A stretch of DNA of 64,000 nucleotides from Paenibacillus sambharensis (GCF_003233845.1 NZ_QKRB01000044.1:558001-622000), one strand, 5' to 3'. Shown: positions 34,929 to 43,351, numbered from the stretch's first letter. Notes: generated by a model not told the origin, from the letters alone. A program made the numbers and translations.

Positions 34929-35987
34929 ATGGCAGCCCAGATGGCCGGACAACCCGGTGCAGAACTGATATTGGCCATTGAAACCAGCTGCGATGAAACA
35001 TCGGTGGCAGTGATACGCGGCGGCAAAGAGATTATATCCAATCTGGTATCAAGCCAGATTGAGACACACCGCCAGTTTGGCGGCGTAGTGCCGGAGATTG
35101 CCTCCCGCAAGCATGTGGAGGTCATCACCCTGATGATGGAAGCAGCAGTGAAGGAAGCGGGAATTAAGCTTCAGGACTTGTCGGCTGTTGCCGTTACGCA
35201 GGGTCCTGGCCTGGTCGGTGCGCTGCTGGTTGGCATTGTAGCCGCCAAGAGTCTGGCTATGGCGCTGGATATTCCGCTGATTGGAACGCATCATATTGCC
35301 GGCCATATATACGCGAATAATTTGATCAGCGACATTGTTTATCCTTCCTTGGCGCTGGTCGTTTCTGGAGGGCATACAGAGCTTGTGCTTCTGGAACGCG
35401 AGGGCGAATTCCGCATGATCGGCCGCACACGCGATGATGCCGTAGGCGAGGCTTACGATAAGGTGGCTCGCGCACTGAATTTCCCTTATCCGGGCGGGCC
35501 GCATGTGGACCGGCTGGCTCAGCAGTCGGCAGAGGTACGCGAGCTGCCGCGCGCATGGCTGGAGGCGGATTCCTATGATTTCAGCTTCAGCGGCCTCAAG
35601 TCTGCTGTGCTGGCAGTCATTAACCAGATACGGATGAAGGGTGAAGAGCTGAATACGGCTGCGCTCGCCAGAGGGTTCCAGGAGTCAGTTATTGATGTGC
35701 TCGTGACGAAGGCGCTGCGCGCTGTGAAGGAATTCGGGGCGAGGCAGCTGCTGCTGTGCGGCGGCGTGGCGGCTAATGGTGGCCTGCGGGCGGTCCTGCA
35801 GGCGCGCTGCGAGGAAAGCGGCATTCCGCTGTTGATTCCCCCGCTGTCCCTATGTACGGATAACGCAGCGATGATTGGAGCAGCTGCTCACCTGAAGTGG
35901 ATTCGCGGCGAGTTTACGAATCTCGATATGAAGGCCGATCCTGGCCTGCCGCTTGAGGACTGGTCAGTCGGACGCGTGAATATATAA
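34929..35987 (+). CDS. tsaD: tRNA N6-adenosine threonylcarbamoyltransferase TsaD
   Basis: TsaD transfers the threonylcarbamoyl group to A37 of tRNA. The 352-residue protein has ILAIETSCDETSVAV, the metal-binding H-x3-H in GTHHIAGHI, VSGGHTEL, and FSGLKSAVL with the later CGGVAANGGLR. It begins on the base after the rimI stop. A terminator follows, ending the tsaE-tsaB-rimI-tsaD operon. Confidence 0.96.
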   Translation: MAAQMAGQPGAELILAIETSCDETSVAVIRGGKEIISNLVSSQIETHRQFGGVVPEIASRKHVEVITLMMEAAVKEAGIKLQDLSAVAVTQGPGLVGALLVGIVAAKSLAMALDIPLIGTHHIAGHIYANNLISDIVYPSLALVVSGGHTELVLLEREGEFRMIGRTRDDAVGEAYDKVARALNFPYPGGPHVDRLAQQSAEVRELPRAWLEADSYDFSFSGLKSAVLAVINQIRMKGEELNTAALARGFQESVIDVLVTKALRAVKEFGARQLLLCGGVAANGGLRAVLQARCEESGIPLLIPPLSLCTDNAAMIGAAAHLKWIRGEFTNLDMKADPGLPLEDWSVGRVNI

Positions 35988-36015
35988 GGGCGGAAGGATA
36001 AGCAGGAAAATAACA

Positions 36016-36056
36016 AACCCGGAGTTCGCCTCATTGGCGTAATCTCCGGGTTATTT
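36016..36056. terminator. Terminator after tsaD
   Basis: AACCCGGAG pairs with CTCCGGGTT around an inner CGCC/GGCG hairpin, followed by ATTTAGT. It can serve both tsaD and the convergent gene. Confidence 0.78.
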
Positions 36057-36107
36057 AGTATGGGAGCAGCGTGCAGCGTGATAAGTTGTGCCAAGCCCCT
36101 CGCTTAC

Positions 36108-37184
36108 TTACTTGAAGAACAGGAAGTTCGTAGCGAGCCTGCGCATCTGACCGTCCGACGGTTTGTTGACAACCCGTCCATTGAATACCAGCGTGGATGA
36201 CCCGCCGCCGTCAAGATTATAGGCATCCTTGACACCGAAGCGCTGCAGCAGGATCTGGATCTCCTCCAGCGTCGCCCCCGAGCGTCCGCCTTCGTTATAG
36301 CCGTCGGTGACCAGGAATAGCAGCTGATCATCCTTGTAGTTAGCGATAACTGTCCGCGGGGCGCGGAGCGGGCTGGTCTTCCACTTGGCCGGGATTGCCT
36401 GCTTCCTGCCATCCTTCATCAGAATGGGAACGAAGGAGGCGCCGAATTTCGGCTTCTGTTTATCCAGCTGGTCTTTACGGGAATACTTGCCGCCGATGAG
36501 CTTTAAGTCCTCATTCAAGCCGACGAAGAACAGATCCTTGACCGATGGCTGGAATCCGCCTACATATTCGCTGTCGACGACGGTGGTGCTGAGCGGATAC
36601 CGTTTTCCGTTGCCGTCAGCATAGCCTCCAGCGTTCACCCCTGCAAAGGCCTTGTAACGCTTGACTGCGGCCAGTGTCGTCTCCGACCGGCCAAATTCGT
36701 CTTCGCCCAGCACCATAGACATCGCTTTGTCGGTCTTCAGCTTCACTTTCAGTGCATATCCGACGAAATGCTGCGCCTTAATGTAATAGAGCTGCGCGCG
36801 CAGGTTATCGGTCTGGACGGATTCGGAAGGAGACCCAAGCTTGATCGTAATCCGCCGGTCATAGATATGCAGCGGGCGTTCCTTCTGCACAGCGGTATTG
36901 TTCACAATGGCCTTCATCTCCGCATTGGTCTTGCTGTAGAGCTCCGCATCCTTCTTGATTGACTCTGCAGTCTGGATGGCTAAGGCGTTAGCCTGCTCCA
37001 GCTTCTGCAGGGCAGCATCAGCCTGATGTCCGGTCTCGGGCAGTTTGTTCTCATCAAGCGGGGGATAGGCTGCATCCCCTGGCATGATCGTCATGCCGGA
37101 CAGAAGAAGCCAGATCGCTGCCCCGAGGAACGGGGCGGTGGCGAGCAGGAACACCCGGTTGACATCTTTTATCCGTATTTTCAT
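36108..37184 (-). CDS. Phosphodiester glycosidase (NAGPA/DUF2233) domain protein
   Basis: A signal-anchor helix (about residues 10-30) leads to a helical stretch and a phosphodiester glycosidase domain. Hallmarks are AGVNAGGYADGNG, VTDGYNEGGRSGATLEE and the C-terminal DAYNLDGGGSSTLVFNG. Bacterial relatives act outside the membrane on sugar phosphodiesters or on wall and exopolysaccharide; the substrate here is unknown. Its ATG shares one base with the upstream gene's stop (TAATG), so the two are co-translated and may form one membrane complex. Confidence 0.88.
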   Translation of the reverse strand: MKIRIKDVNRVFLLATAPFLGAAIWLLLSGMTIMPGDAAYPPLDENKLPETGHQADAALQKLEQANALAIQTAESIKKDAELYSKTNAEMKAIVNNTAVQKERPLHIYDRRITIKLGSPSESVQTDNLRAQLYYIKAQHFVGYALKVKLKTDKAMSMVLGEDEFGRSETTLAAVKRYKAFAGVNAGGYADGNGKRYPLSTTVVDSEYVGGFQPSVKDLFFVGLNEDLKLIGGKYSRKDQLDKQKPKFGASFVPILMKDGRKQAIPAKWKTSPLRAPRTVIANYKDDQLLFLVTDGYNEGGRSGATLEEIQILLQRFGVKDAYNLDGGGSSTLVFNGRVVNKPSDGQMRRLATNFLFFK

Positions 37185-37609
37185 TATTTCAACACATCCA
37201 GATTTTTCTTCAGTTCATCGAGCTGCTTCTTCACTTCATTGATCTGGGTGTACAGTTTGTTGCTGTTGTCGGTCTTGTTATTCGCGTTATCCTTCGTGAA
37301 GGTCAGCAGTTCATTCAAGGAATCGACTTTGCCCGAGATTTGGGTGATTTCCGCCTGCAGGCCTGCTTCAACCTGCTCAATACGAGCCAGATAATCAGTC
37401 TGCATGGTACTAATGCGTGCTGCGGTCTGTGCTTCAATTTGAGCCGTAATATTCCGCTCTATATAACCGGTATACGACACCATTCCGGCTGCTCCGCCGG
37501 CGATTAGGATTAACCAGGCTGTAACGAGAAACGCGACTGGAGGTTTGGCGGTCTTGCGGGAGGAACGCTCGTACCCGCTTGCGGCCGTAGTCTGGATGTT
37601 AGATTGCAT
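37184..37609 (-). CDS. Small membrane-anchored coiled-coil protein
   Basis: A 141-residue protein: a hydrophilic start of 24 residues, one membrane segment (about 25-47), and an extracytoplasmic coiled coil to the end (IEQVEAGLQAEITQISGKVD and QINEVKKQLDELKKNLDVL). ATG 37609 follows CGAGGTGAA; the frame open to 37729 is rejected. No family recognised. Coupling with the phosphodiester glycosidase gene suggests a scaffold or partner role. Confidence 0.8.
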   Translation of the reverse strand: MQSNIQTTAASGYERSSRKTAKPPVAFLVTAWLILIAGGAAGMVSYTGYIERNITAQIEAQTAARISTMQTDYLARIEQVEAGLQAEITQISGKVDSLNELLTFTKDNANNKTDNSNKLYTQINEVKKQLDELKKNLDVLK

Positions 37610-37764
37610 GTTGATAGATTCACCTCGGTAAAATAATAGGATGATGACGGGCCTTTGACCCTGGCAGTGGCGGCAGTGATTAGACGAGAGGGGGAGAACG
37701 GTACGACAAGACGACGAACGAAGCGGCATTAGCGGCTTGCTTAGGTTACATAATTACGGTCTAT

Positions 37765-37792
37765 ATTCTACCATACGGCAGCAGGATGTTGA
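37765..37792 (-). promoter_or_regulatory. Possible promoter of the coiled-coil/glycosidase operon
   Basis: On the minus strand, TCAACA (37792-37787) and TAGAAT (37770-37765) are 16 bases apart. This is a moderate match, about 155 bases from the start codon. Confidence 0.4.
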
Positions 37793-37860
37793 TAGAAAAT
37801 CAGGGAAATTTAATGAACCTGTCATCGATTTGCAATCATCATAATTAGGCGAATTCTGAA

Positions 37861-37889
37861 TTGACAGATATTTATCGGGTCACTATAAT
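37861..37889 (+). promoter_or_regulatory. Consensus sigma-A promoter of the leuA leader
   Basis: TTGACA (37861-37866) and TATAAT (37884-37889) match the consensus perfectly and are 17 bases apart. The transcript should start near 37896 and enter two T-box leaders before leuA. Confidence 0.9.
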
Positions 37890-37904
37890 AAGGTCAACAA
37901 CTTG

Positions 37905-38285
37905 TTATACCATGATGACCATACAGGAAACGCTGTGAACAGGAGCAAGTAAGGACGTTCGGGATGCCGGCCTATCGCATGAGTAGGCGGTCAGAGAGCT
38001 GCGGGCTGGTGCAACGCAGTCGATGAACACCTGAAATCTCGCCTGGGAGCGGAACGGTTCAGGATATGGCGGGCTGTGCGGGTTCTTCCGCAGCTTGCAT
38101 TCGTCCAGACTGTTACGGCTAACCCCCGTCACCGGGTGCCCGCTACACGTGCTGTATATAGCTGCCGTGCCAGGGGGATTAAGTGGGCGCTTCGCCGGAA
38201 ACGGGGCGTCAACAAGGGTGGTACCGCGCGGGCTATTAACAAACCTGTCGTCTCTTGATTGTGATCAAGAGGCGGCAGGTTTTTC
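37905..38285 (+). promoter_or_regulatory. T-box leader 1 (proximal)
   Basis: A complete T-box: AAGTAA of the specifier-loop S-turn (about 37943-37948), the AG bulge and GGTG of Stem I (37995-38012), the specifier region GAAATCTCG (38033-38041), the T-box sequence AGGGTGGTACCGCG at 38215-38228 whose GGN pairs with the tRNA NCCA end, and a terminator at 38242-38284. The specifier reads ATC (Ile) if taken after GAA, or CTC (Leu) if aligned to the second leader. Uncharged tRNA should stabilise the antiterminator and allow readthrough into the second leader. Confidence 0.92.
38242..38284 (+). terminator. Regulated terminator of T-box leader 1
   Basis: AAACCTGTCGTCTCTTGAT pairs with ATCAAGAGGCGGCAGGTTT, followed by TTTT. 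Its 5' arm lies just after the T-box sequence, as needed for the competing antiterminator. Confidence 0.9.
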
Positions 38286-38299
38286 TGATTTTAACCCCA

Positions 38300-38682
38300 T
38301 AATACACACACAGTGAACAGGAGTAGTAAACAGTGAGATGTTCCAGCGGCAGCTTTGCTTCAGCAGAGCAGGCCGGACAGAGAGCTGCGGGATGGTGCGA
38401 CGCAGCGGGAGCAATTCAGTTGAACTCGCCTGGGAGTGAAGCTGCGGAAAGGGTGCGGACGCGCACCATGTACGCAGCTGCGGCTGACCCCCGTTACCGG
38501 GTGCAGAGCTTTCATCATGATTATGGACGCGTCCATTCATGGCTGACGCAGGGTCCTCCTGCTGTCCACGATTCATGCTGAAGCTTCTGCTCAAGCGGAC
38601 CGCCTTCGTGGCGGTCAACAAGAGTGGTACCGCGGCAGTCAAGACCTGTCGTCTCTTTTCCGGGAGACGGCAGGTCTTTTTT
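38300..38682 (+). promoter_or_regulatory. T-box leader 2 (distal), leucine specifier
   Basis: A second complete T-box follows directly: AGTAGTAA S-turn (about 38319-38326), AGAGAGCTGCGGGATGGTG of Stem I, specifier loop GAACTCG with CTC (Leu) followed by the usual purine and the closing CAGG/CCTG helix, T-box sequence AGAGTGGTACCGCG at 38621-38634, and a terminator at 38641-38682. A leucine codon suits leuA. CATAAT before it (about 38300) might be a second -10, but there is no good -35. Confidence 0.92.
38641..38682 (+). terminator. Regulated terminator of T-box leader 2
   Basis: AAGACCTGTCGTCTC pairs with GAGACGGCAGGTCTT, followed by six T residues. It lies 46 bases before the leuA start. 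Confidence 0.9.
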
Positions 38683-38727
38683 GCGTGCTGCGACAATAAA
38701 GATCCAATTAAACGGAGGGAATATACG

Positions 38728-40311
38728 ATGAATATGAATGTGAATAACATGTCCGGTAACAAGTCCAGAATCCACATTTTCGACACTACGCTGCGCGACG
38801 GAGAGCAATCGCCAGGGGCCTCTATCAAGCCGGAGCAGAAAATCATTTTGGCCCGCCAGCTGGAGAAGCTCGGCATTGATGTTATTGAGCCGGGCTTCCC
38901 GGTATCAAGTTCCGGTGAATTTGCGGCCGTACAGCAGATATCCCGCGAGCTTCAGCAGACGGAGATCGTCGGCTTCGCCCGGGCGGTGCGCGGAGACATT
39001 GATGCCGCAGTCAAAGCTACGCAGGATGCTGCGCGCCGCCGCCTGCATCTGTTCATTTCATCGTCGGACATTCATCTGAACTTCCAGCTGCGCAAAACGC
39101 GTGACGAGGTCATTGCCATCGCACGCCAGATGGTGGCGTACGGCAAGCAGTTTGTAGACGAGATTGAGTTCTCGCCAATGGACTCTACCCGTTCGGGCAT
39201 GGAATTTGTGATTGAGCTGGTGGAAGCCGTCATCTCGGAAGGGGCGACCATCATTAATCTGCCGGATACGCTTGGCTACGCGCTGCCCGAGGAGTACGGC
39301 GAGCTGTTCCGGACCGTGCGCAGACAGGCGCGTGGCGGCGACAAGGTCAAATACAGCGCCCACTGCCACAACGATCTGGGCATGGCGGTTGCCAACAGCA
39401 TAGCAGCGATCCGGGCGGGTGCTACTCAGGTTGAAGTTACGGTTAACGGCATTGGGGAGAGGGCGGGCAACTGCTCGCTGGAGGAACTGGTGATGGCGAT
39501 TCAGACGCGTTCCGATGCACTTCAGGCAGAAACGGGTATTAATGTGGAAGAAGTGTATAACACGTCCCGGCTGGTCAGCCGCACGATGAATTTTCCGCTG
39601 GCCTACAACAAGCCGATTGTGGGACGCAACGCCTTCCAGCATGAATCGGGCATTCATCAGGACGGTCTGCTGAAGAACCGGAACACCTATGAGATTATGG
39701 ACCCGGAGGCAATGGGCATTCCGCGCAGCATGATTATTCTGGGCAAGCATTCCGGACGGCATGCGATCAAGGACCGGGCGGCCTCGTATGGTGCAGAGCT
39801 GACTGCCGAGCAGCTGGAGGCTGTTTATGAACAGTTCAAGGTGCTGGCCGACGAACAGAAGATTGTTACAGACGATCAGCTGATGCGTTTGATCGGGGAA
39901 TTATCGAGCGAGCATGAGGAGCCTTATATGCTGACGGAGCTGCAGGTTCTGTCGGGCACCCAGCGGGCAAGAATGGCATCGGTAACGATTCGGGAGCGCG
40001 AAGGACGCGGGGAGCGTACGTACTCCGCTATTGGCACCGGGCCGATTGAGGCGGTTATTAACTGTATTCGCCAAGCGATTCCCGCGGCGGCTGAGTTTGA
40101 AGATCTGGAGCTTCATTCGTTATCAACAGGAGAGGATGCCAAGGGCGAGGCTGTTGTCACGATTATCCACTGTGGACAACGCTATAGAGGGACATCCATC
40201 CACAATGACGTCATACTGGCGGTAGCGGAAGCTTATATTGGCGCCTGTAATCAGGCCGTAATGAGCGCGGGCCGGAATGAGGAGCGGAAGAAGGCTGAAA
40301 CGGCAGGATAA
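38728..40311 (+). CDS. leuA: 2-isopropylmalate synthase
   Basis: LeuA condenses acetyl-CoA with 2-oxoisovalerate, the first committed step of leucine synthesis. The 527-residue protein has FDTTLRDGEQSPGAS at the start, the metal-binding HCHNDLGMAVANS, NGIGERAGNCSLEE, the linker HESGIHQDGLLKN and a complete C-terminal leucine-binding domain, so it should be feedback-inhibited. ATG 38728 follows ACGGAGGG; the frame open from 38539 runs through the T-box and is rejected. leuBCD and ilv genes are not adjacent: leuA is alone behind a tandem T-box leader. Confidence 0.95.
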   Translation: MNMNVNNMSGNKSRIHIFDTTLRDGEQSPGASIKPEQKIILARQLEKLGIDVIEPGFPVSSSGEFAAVQQISRELQQTEIVGFARAVRGDIDAAVKATQDAARRRLHLFISSSDIHLNFQLRKTRDEVIAIARQMVAYGKQFVDEIEFSPMDSTRSGMEFVIELVEAVISEGATIINLPDTLGYALPEEYGELFRTVRRQARGGDKVKYSAHCHNDLGMAVANSIAAIRAGATQVEVTVNGIGERAGNCSLEELVMAIQTRSDALQAETGINVEEVYNTSRLVSRTMNFPLAYNKPIVGRNAFQHESGIHQDGLLKNRNTYEIMDPEAMGIPRSMIILGKHSGRHAIKDRAASYGAELTAEQLEAVYEQFKVLADEQKIVTDDQLMRLIGELSSEHEEPYMLTELQVLSGTQRARMASVTIREREGRGERTYSAIGTGPIEAVINCIRQAIPAAAEFEDLELHSLSTGEDAKGEAVVTIIHCGQRYRGTSIHNDVILAVAEAYIGACNQAVMSAGRNEERKKAETAG

Positions 40312-40327
40312 ACAGGAAAATTTTTGG

Positions 40328-40608
40328 TTGTGCACAAACTTATCCACATATTAACGTGAAACTGTGCATAACCCTTTAGAGGCCGTATGGCAGGCGGCTC
40401 TAGTGTTTTGAGCGGAAGGGGATAGTTTTTGCACAGCCCTTCTGTGGATAATGTGGATAATGTGTGTAAATATTTCATAAGGCCCGCCTGTTGTACACAA
40501 TTCATCAAAAGTGTGCTTCCGGCGGGCTTTTTTTACTGATGAAACCTGCCTGAATTGCCTTACAATTTATACTCAGCTGTGGATAGATCTGTGGAAAACG
40601 TGGATAGC
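40328..40608. other. Cluster of DnaA boxes
   Basis: Strict matches to TTWTNCACA lie at 40340-40348 (+, TTATCCACA), 40363-40371 (-), 40427-40435 (+), 40443-40451 (-), 40452-40460 (-) and 40590-40598 (-). One-mismatch copies are at 40328, 40461, 40491 and 40578. The two minus-strand boxes at 40443 and 40452 abut head to tail. This is far denser than elsewhere in the window. It occupies most of the 435-base gap between leuA and the AraC gene. No replication gene is near, so it resembles the DnaA-box clusters known outside oriC in B. subtilis. Confidence 0.75.
40480..40534 (+). terminator. Terminator of leuA
   Basis: GCCCGCC (40482-40488) pairs with GGCGGGC (40521-40527), with inner TACAC/GTGTG pairing, followed by seven T residues. 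It lies within the DnaA-box cluster, about 170 bases after the leuA stop. Confidence 0.85.
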
Positions 40609-40746
40609 TTTATTTCCCCAGTTTTTTTGTCCGTTCGAGCGTTCCCAGCGGCAGAAGCTTTTGATAGAATAGGAGGGCAATTGATAACAGGGCAGCAGGT
40701 AATTTCATATCATCGATGCTGCGGCTTCGGATCTGGGAGACTACTT

Positions 40747-41616
40747 ATGATGAGTCAAACGAGCACACGCATTCTGACATTTTTGGCTCCGCCGCTCCCG
40801 TATTTTATTGAATCAAACAGGGTTTGCTACCATCCGGGAGCCGAGCATCCTAACCGGTCCAATCTGGGAGTGTTCGATCTGCTGTTTGTCCACAGCGGGA
40901 CCCTGCATGTAGCCGAGGAGCGGCGCAGCTGGTCGCTTGGCCCGGGCCAAATGCTGATTCTGCGGCCAGACCGCTGGCATTATTCACCCAAGCCCTGCGA
41001 CGAGACGACGGTTTTTGATTGGGTCCATTTCCAGACGGCCGGAGAATGGGAAGAGTCTGACTATGTAAACAGCGGTACACTCCATGGCGATTACTATGTG
41101 TACGCGATCCGGCTGCCGAAATTTCTTCAGCTCGCTTATCCGGAGCAGGCGAAGGAGACCTTCGCGAAGATGCATGAGGCCGCCCACGCCTCCTCGCATG
41201 CATCCTTCTGGGAACGCCAGCAGCTGTTCCTGCATTTGATCGAAATGCTGGATGAGGGCTGGCGCAATGATTCAGCCCCTACATCGGTAGGCGTTGCTGA
41301 GCGTGCGGCCGCTTTCATGAAGATGAATTATCGTAATCCGGTCACGAATAAGGAACTGGGAGAGGGACTGGGCCTGCACCCAAACTACATAGCGCGCTGC
41401 ATGGTGGAGGTATACGGCTGCACGCCGCAGCAGTATATGCTGCTGTATCGTCTGGATCAGGCAAAGCTGCTGCTGCTGAAGACGGACTGGCCGGTTGCGC
41501 GTATTGCCGGTGAGACGGGATTTCGCCAAACCCCGCATTTTTCCCGCTGCTTCTCGGAGCATACCGGATTATCACCGCTGCAGTACCGCAAGCAGTACAC
41601 AAGAAGCGGTTCTTAA
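40747..41616 (+). CDS. AraC family transcriptional regulator
   Basis: An N-terminal cupin-like sensor domain (LLFVHSGTLHVAEERRSWSLGPGQMLILRP) and a C-terminal double helix-turn-helix (NKELGEGLGLHPNYIARCMV; VARIAGETGFRQTPHFSRCFSEHTGLSPLQYR) make this a typical AraC activator of 289 residues. Such N-terminal domains usually sense sugars. ATG 40747 follows GGGAGA; the frame open to 40555 crosses DnaA boxes and is rejected. Targets unknown. Confidence 0.9.
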   Translation: MMSQTSTRILTFLAPPLPYFIESNRVCYHPGAEHPNRSNLGVFDLLFVHSGTLHVAEERRSWSLGPGQMLILRPDRWHYSPKPCDETTVFDWVHFQTAGEWEESDYVNSGTLHGDYYVYAIRLPKFLQLAYPEQAKETFAKMHEAAHASSHASFWERQQLFLHLIEMLDEGWRNDSAPTSVGVAERAAAFMKMNYRNPVTNKELGEGLGLHPNYIARCMVEVYGCTPQQYMLLYRLDQAKLLLLKTDWPVARIAGETGFRQTPHFSRCFSEHTGLSPLQYRKQYTRSGS

Positions 41617-41651
41617 TTGTCCGATACTGCGATTAGGGGTGTGAACGCAGG

Positions 41652-42608
41652 ATGAAAATGGAGCGGTTGCTCGCTATCGTTATGCTGCTGCTGGGCCGCA
41701 AGCGGATCAGCGCCCGTGAGCTCTCCGAACGGTTCGAGGTATCCCAGCGCACCATCTATCGGGATATTGAGTCCTTATGTGCTGCCGGGGTTCCAGTGGC
41801 CGCTCATACTGGAATGGATGGCGGCTACGAAATTATGGAGCAGTACCGGATTGAGCGGCAGTATCTCACTATAGAAGAGCTGGAATCGATCGTTGTGGCG
41901 CTGCGCGGCGTGCATTCCACAATGGATGAGAAGCTGATCAGCGGTGTGCTGGACAAGGTAAGCGCGCTCGTTGCCGGGAGCGGTCAGGACGGAACACGCA
42001 CTGCACAGCAGATGATGATTGACCTGAACCCGTGGCATGCCGGTAACGCTGAACGTAAACGGCTGGACAGCCTGAAACAGGCGATTGCCTCCTGCAGACA
42101 TATCGAATTTCATTACACCAACGGACGGGGAGAGCAGACGAGACGAACCTGTGAGCCCATGCTTGTTGTTCTGAAGGGCTATGTATGGTATTTATACGGC
42201 TACTGCCTGCTGCGTGAAGAGTTTCGGATCTTTCGCCTGTCGCGGATTAAACAGCTGGAGCTTCTGCCCACAAGCTTCGTGCGCAGAGAGAGCGAACTTG
42301 CTTTAGAGCCGCTTCGTTGGGACAGCTTGCTACTGCAGGATAGGCCGCTGATCCGTCTTAAGCTGCTCTTCGAACCGGCGAGCCGTGCCCTTGTTGAGGA
42401 CCGGTATGAGCCGGATAAGATTCAGGAACAGCCGGACGGGAAGCTGCTGGTGGAGTCGGTGCAGCCTGATGAGCCGTGGCTCTACGGCTGGCTGTTGTCC
42501 TTCGGGACGAATGTGCGGGTTCTGGAGCCGAAGGAGACAGCAAGCCGGTTATACAGGGAAGCCATGGAGATTTGCAAGCTTTATCCGGACAACATTCTGA
42601 AACACTGA
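41652..42608 (+). CDS. YafY/PafB-type regulator with WYL domain
   Basis: The 318-residue protein has an N-terminal winged helix (residues 5-60: RISARELSERFEVSQRTIYR) and a WYL domain (from about 135; the sequence VWYLYGYCLLREEFRIFRLSR carries the W-Y-L core) followed by the WCX region. WYL proteins sense nucleic acids or other ligands and often respond to DNA damage or stress. It lies 35 bases after the AraC gene on the same strand. Confidence 0.9.
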   Translation: MKMERLLAIVMLLLGRKRISARELSERFEVSQRTIYRDIESLCAAGVPVAAHTGMDGGYEIMEQYRIERQYLTIEELESIVVALRGVHSTMDEKLISGVLDKVSALVAGSGQDGTRTAQQMMIDLNPWHAGNAERKRLDSLKQAIASCRHIEFHYTNGRGEQTRRTCEPMLVVLKGYVWYLYGYCLLREEFRIFRLSRIKQLELLPTSFVRRESELALEPLRWDSLLLQDRPLIRLKLLFEPASRALVEDRYEPDKIQEQPDGKLLVESVQPDEPWLYGWLLSFGTNVRVLEPKETASRLYREAMEICKLYPDNILKH

Positions 42609-42676
42609 CATACAGTTGGCAGTTACCTTCCGTTATGATGATGAAGAATCATCATTCCAGGGAGGTTTTTTGTGAT

Positions 42677-43252
42677 ATGTATACGACAATTCAAGCATTT
42701 GAAGCGGAATGGCTGAATGAGAGTGCGGCTACGGCTAGGGTGATGGACAGTCTCACAGATGAGTCGCTGAGCGTCCGGATTGCGCCCGACTTCAGGACCC
42801 TGGGACAGCTGGCCTGGCACTTGGTGGATTCGCTGCATGAGATGTTGAACAGGGCGGGACTGGAGTTCGAAGCGCCGCATCGTCTGGTAGCCAGATTGAC
42901 CGGGAACCTGCAATCGCCGGCTGCGGAGCAGGACAGCAGGGATGAGGAAGGAAAGTATGCAGACCATACACCGGCTTCAGCTGCATTGATTGCCGAAGCC
43001 TACCGGATGACGAGTCGGAGTATGCTGGAGGCAGTACGCAAAGGCTGGACAGACACTGACCTGCTGGCCGTACAGAACATGTACGGTGAAGACTGGCCGA
43101 ATGGCTTGACGCTGAAAGTTCTGATTATGCATGAGGTGCATCACCGCGGCCAAATGACCGTCCTGATGCGCCAGGCCGGACTGCGTAACCCTGATCTCTA
43201 TGGTCCTACCCGTGAACAGTGGATTGAGCAGGGATTGATGCCGCTGGTCTAA
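42677..43252 (+). CDS. DinB family (DinB_2) protein
   Basis: A 191-residue four-helix-bundle protein of the DinB/YfiT type. The three metal histidines are in QLAWHLVDS and in MHEVHHRGQM. Members include thiol transferases using bacillithiol and many of unknown function. The ATG follows GGAGG at 12-base distance. It lies downstream of the WYL regulator, as DinB proteins often do, and could be its target or partner. Confidence 0.88.
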   Translation: MYTTIQAFEAEWLNESAATARVMDSLTDESLSVRIAPDFRTLGQLAWHLVDSLHEMLNRAGLEFEAPHRLVARLTGNLQSPAAEQDSRDEEGKYADHTPASAALIAEAYRMTSRSMLEAVRKGWTDTDLLAVQNMYGEDWPNGLTLKVLIMHEVHHRGQMTVLMRQAGLRNPDLYGPTREQWIEQGLMPLV

Positions 43253-43287
43253 GGAGGACGCCTGATCATCAGGATGGTATAAGAAAG

Positions 43288-43335
43288 ACGGATAGCCGCA
43301 CAGCACCCTTCAACAGGGAGCATGCGGCTATCCGT
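43288..43335. terminator. Terminator between dinB-type gene and pstA
   Basis: A perfect 13-bp stem ACGGATAGCCGCA with its complement. On the minus strand it is followed by CTTTCTT, so it ends the pst transcript directly after pstA; no pstB lies beyond it. Confidence 0.82.
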
Positions 43336-43351
43336 CCTTGCGATCAGGCGA

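Noticed and set aside
38539-38727. N-terminal extension of LeuA by 63 residues
   Set aside because: The frame runs through the T-box sequence and its terminator; ATG 38728 has a good ribosome site and matches family length.
40328-40608. The DnaA-box cluster as the chromosomal or a plasmid origin
   Set aside because: No dnaA, dnaN, rpmH, rep or par gene is nearby and there is no clear AT-rich unwinding element with DnaA-trio repeats. A titration or regulatory cluster fits better.
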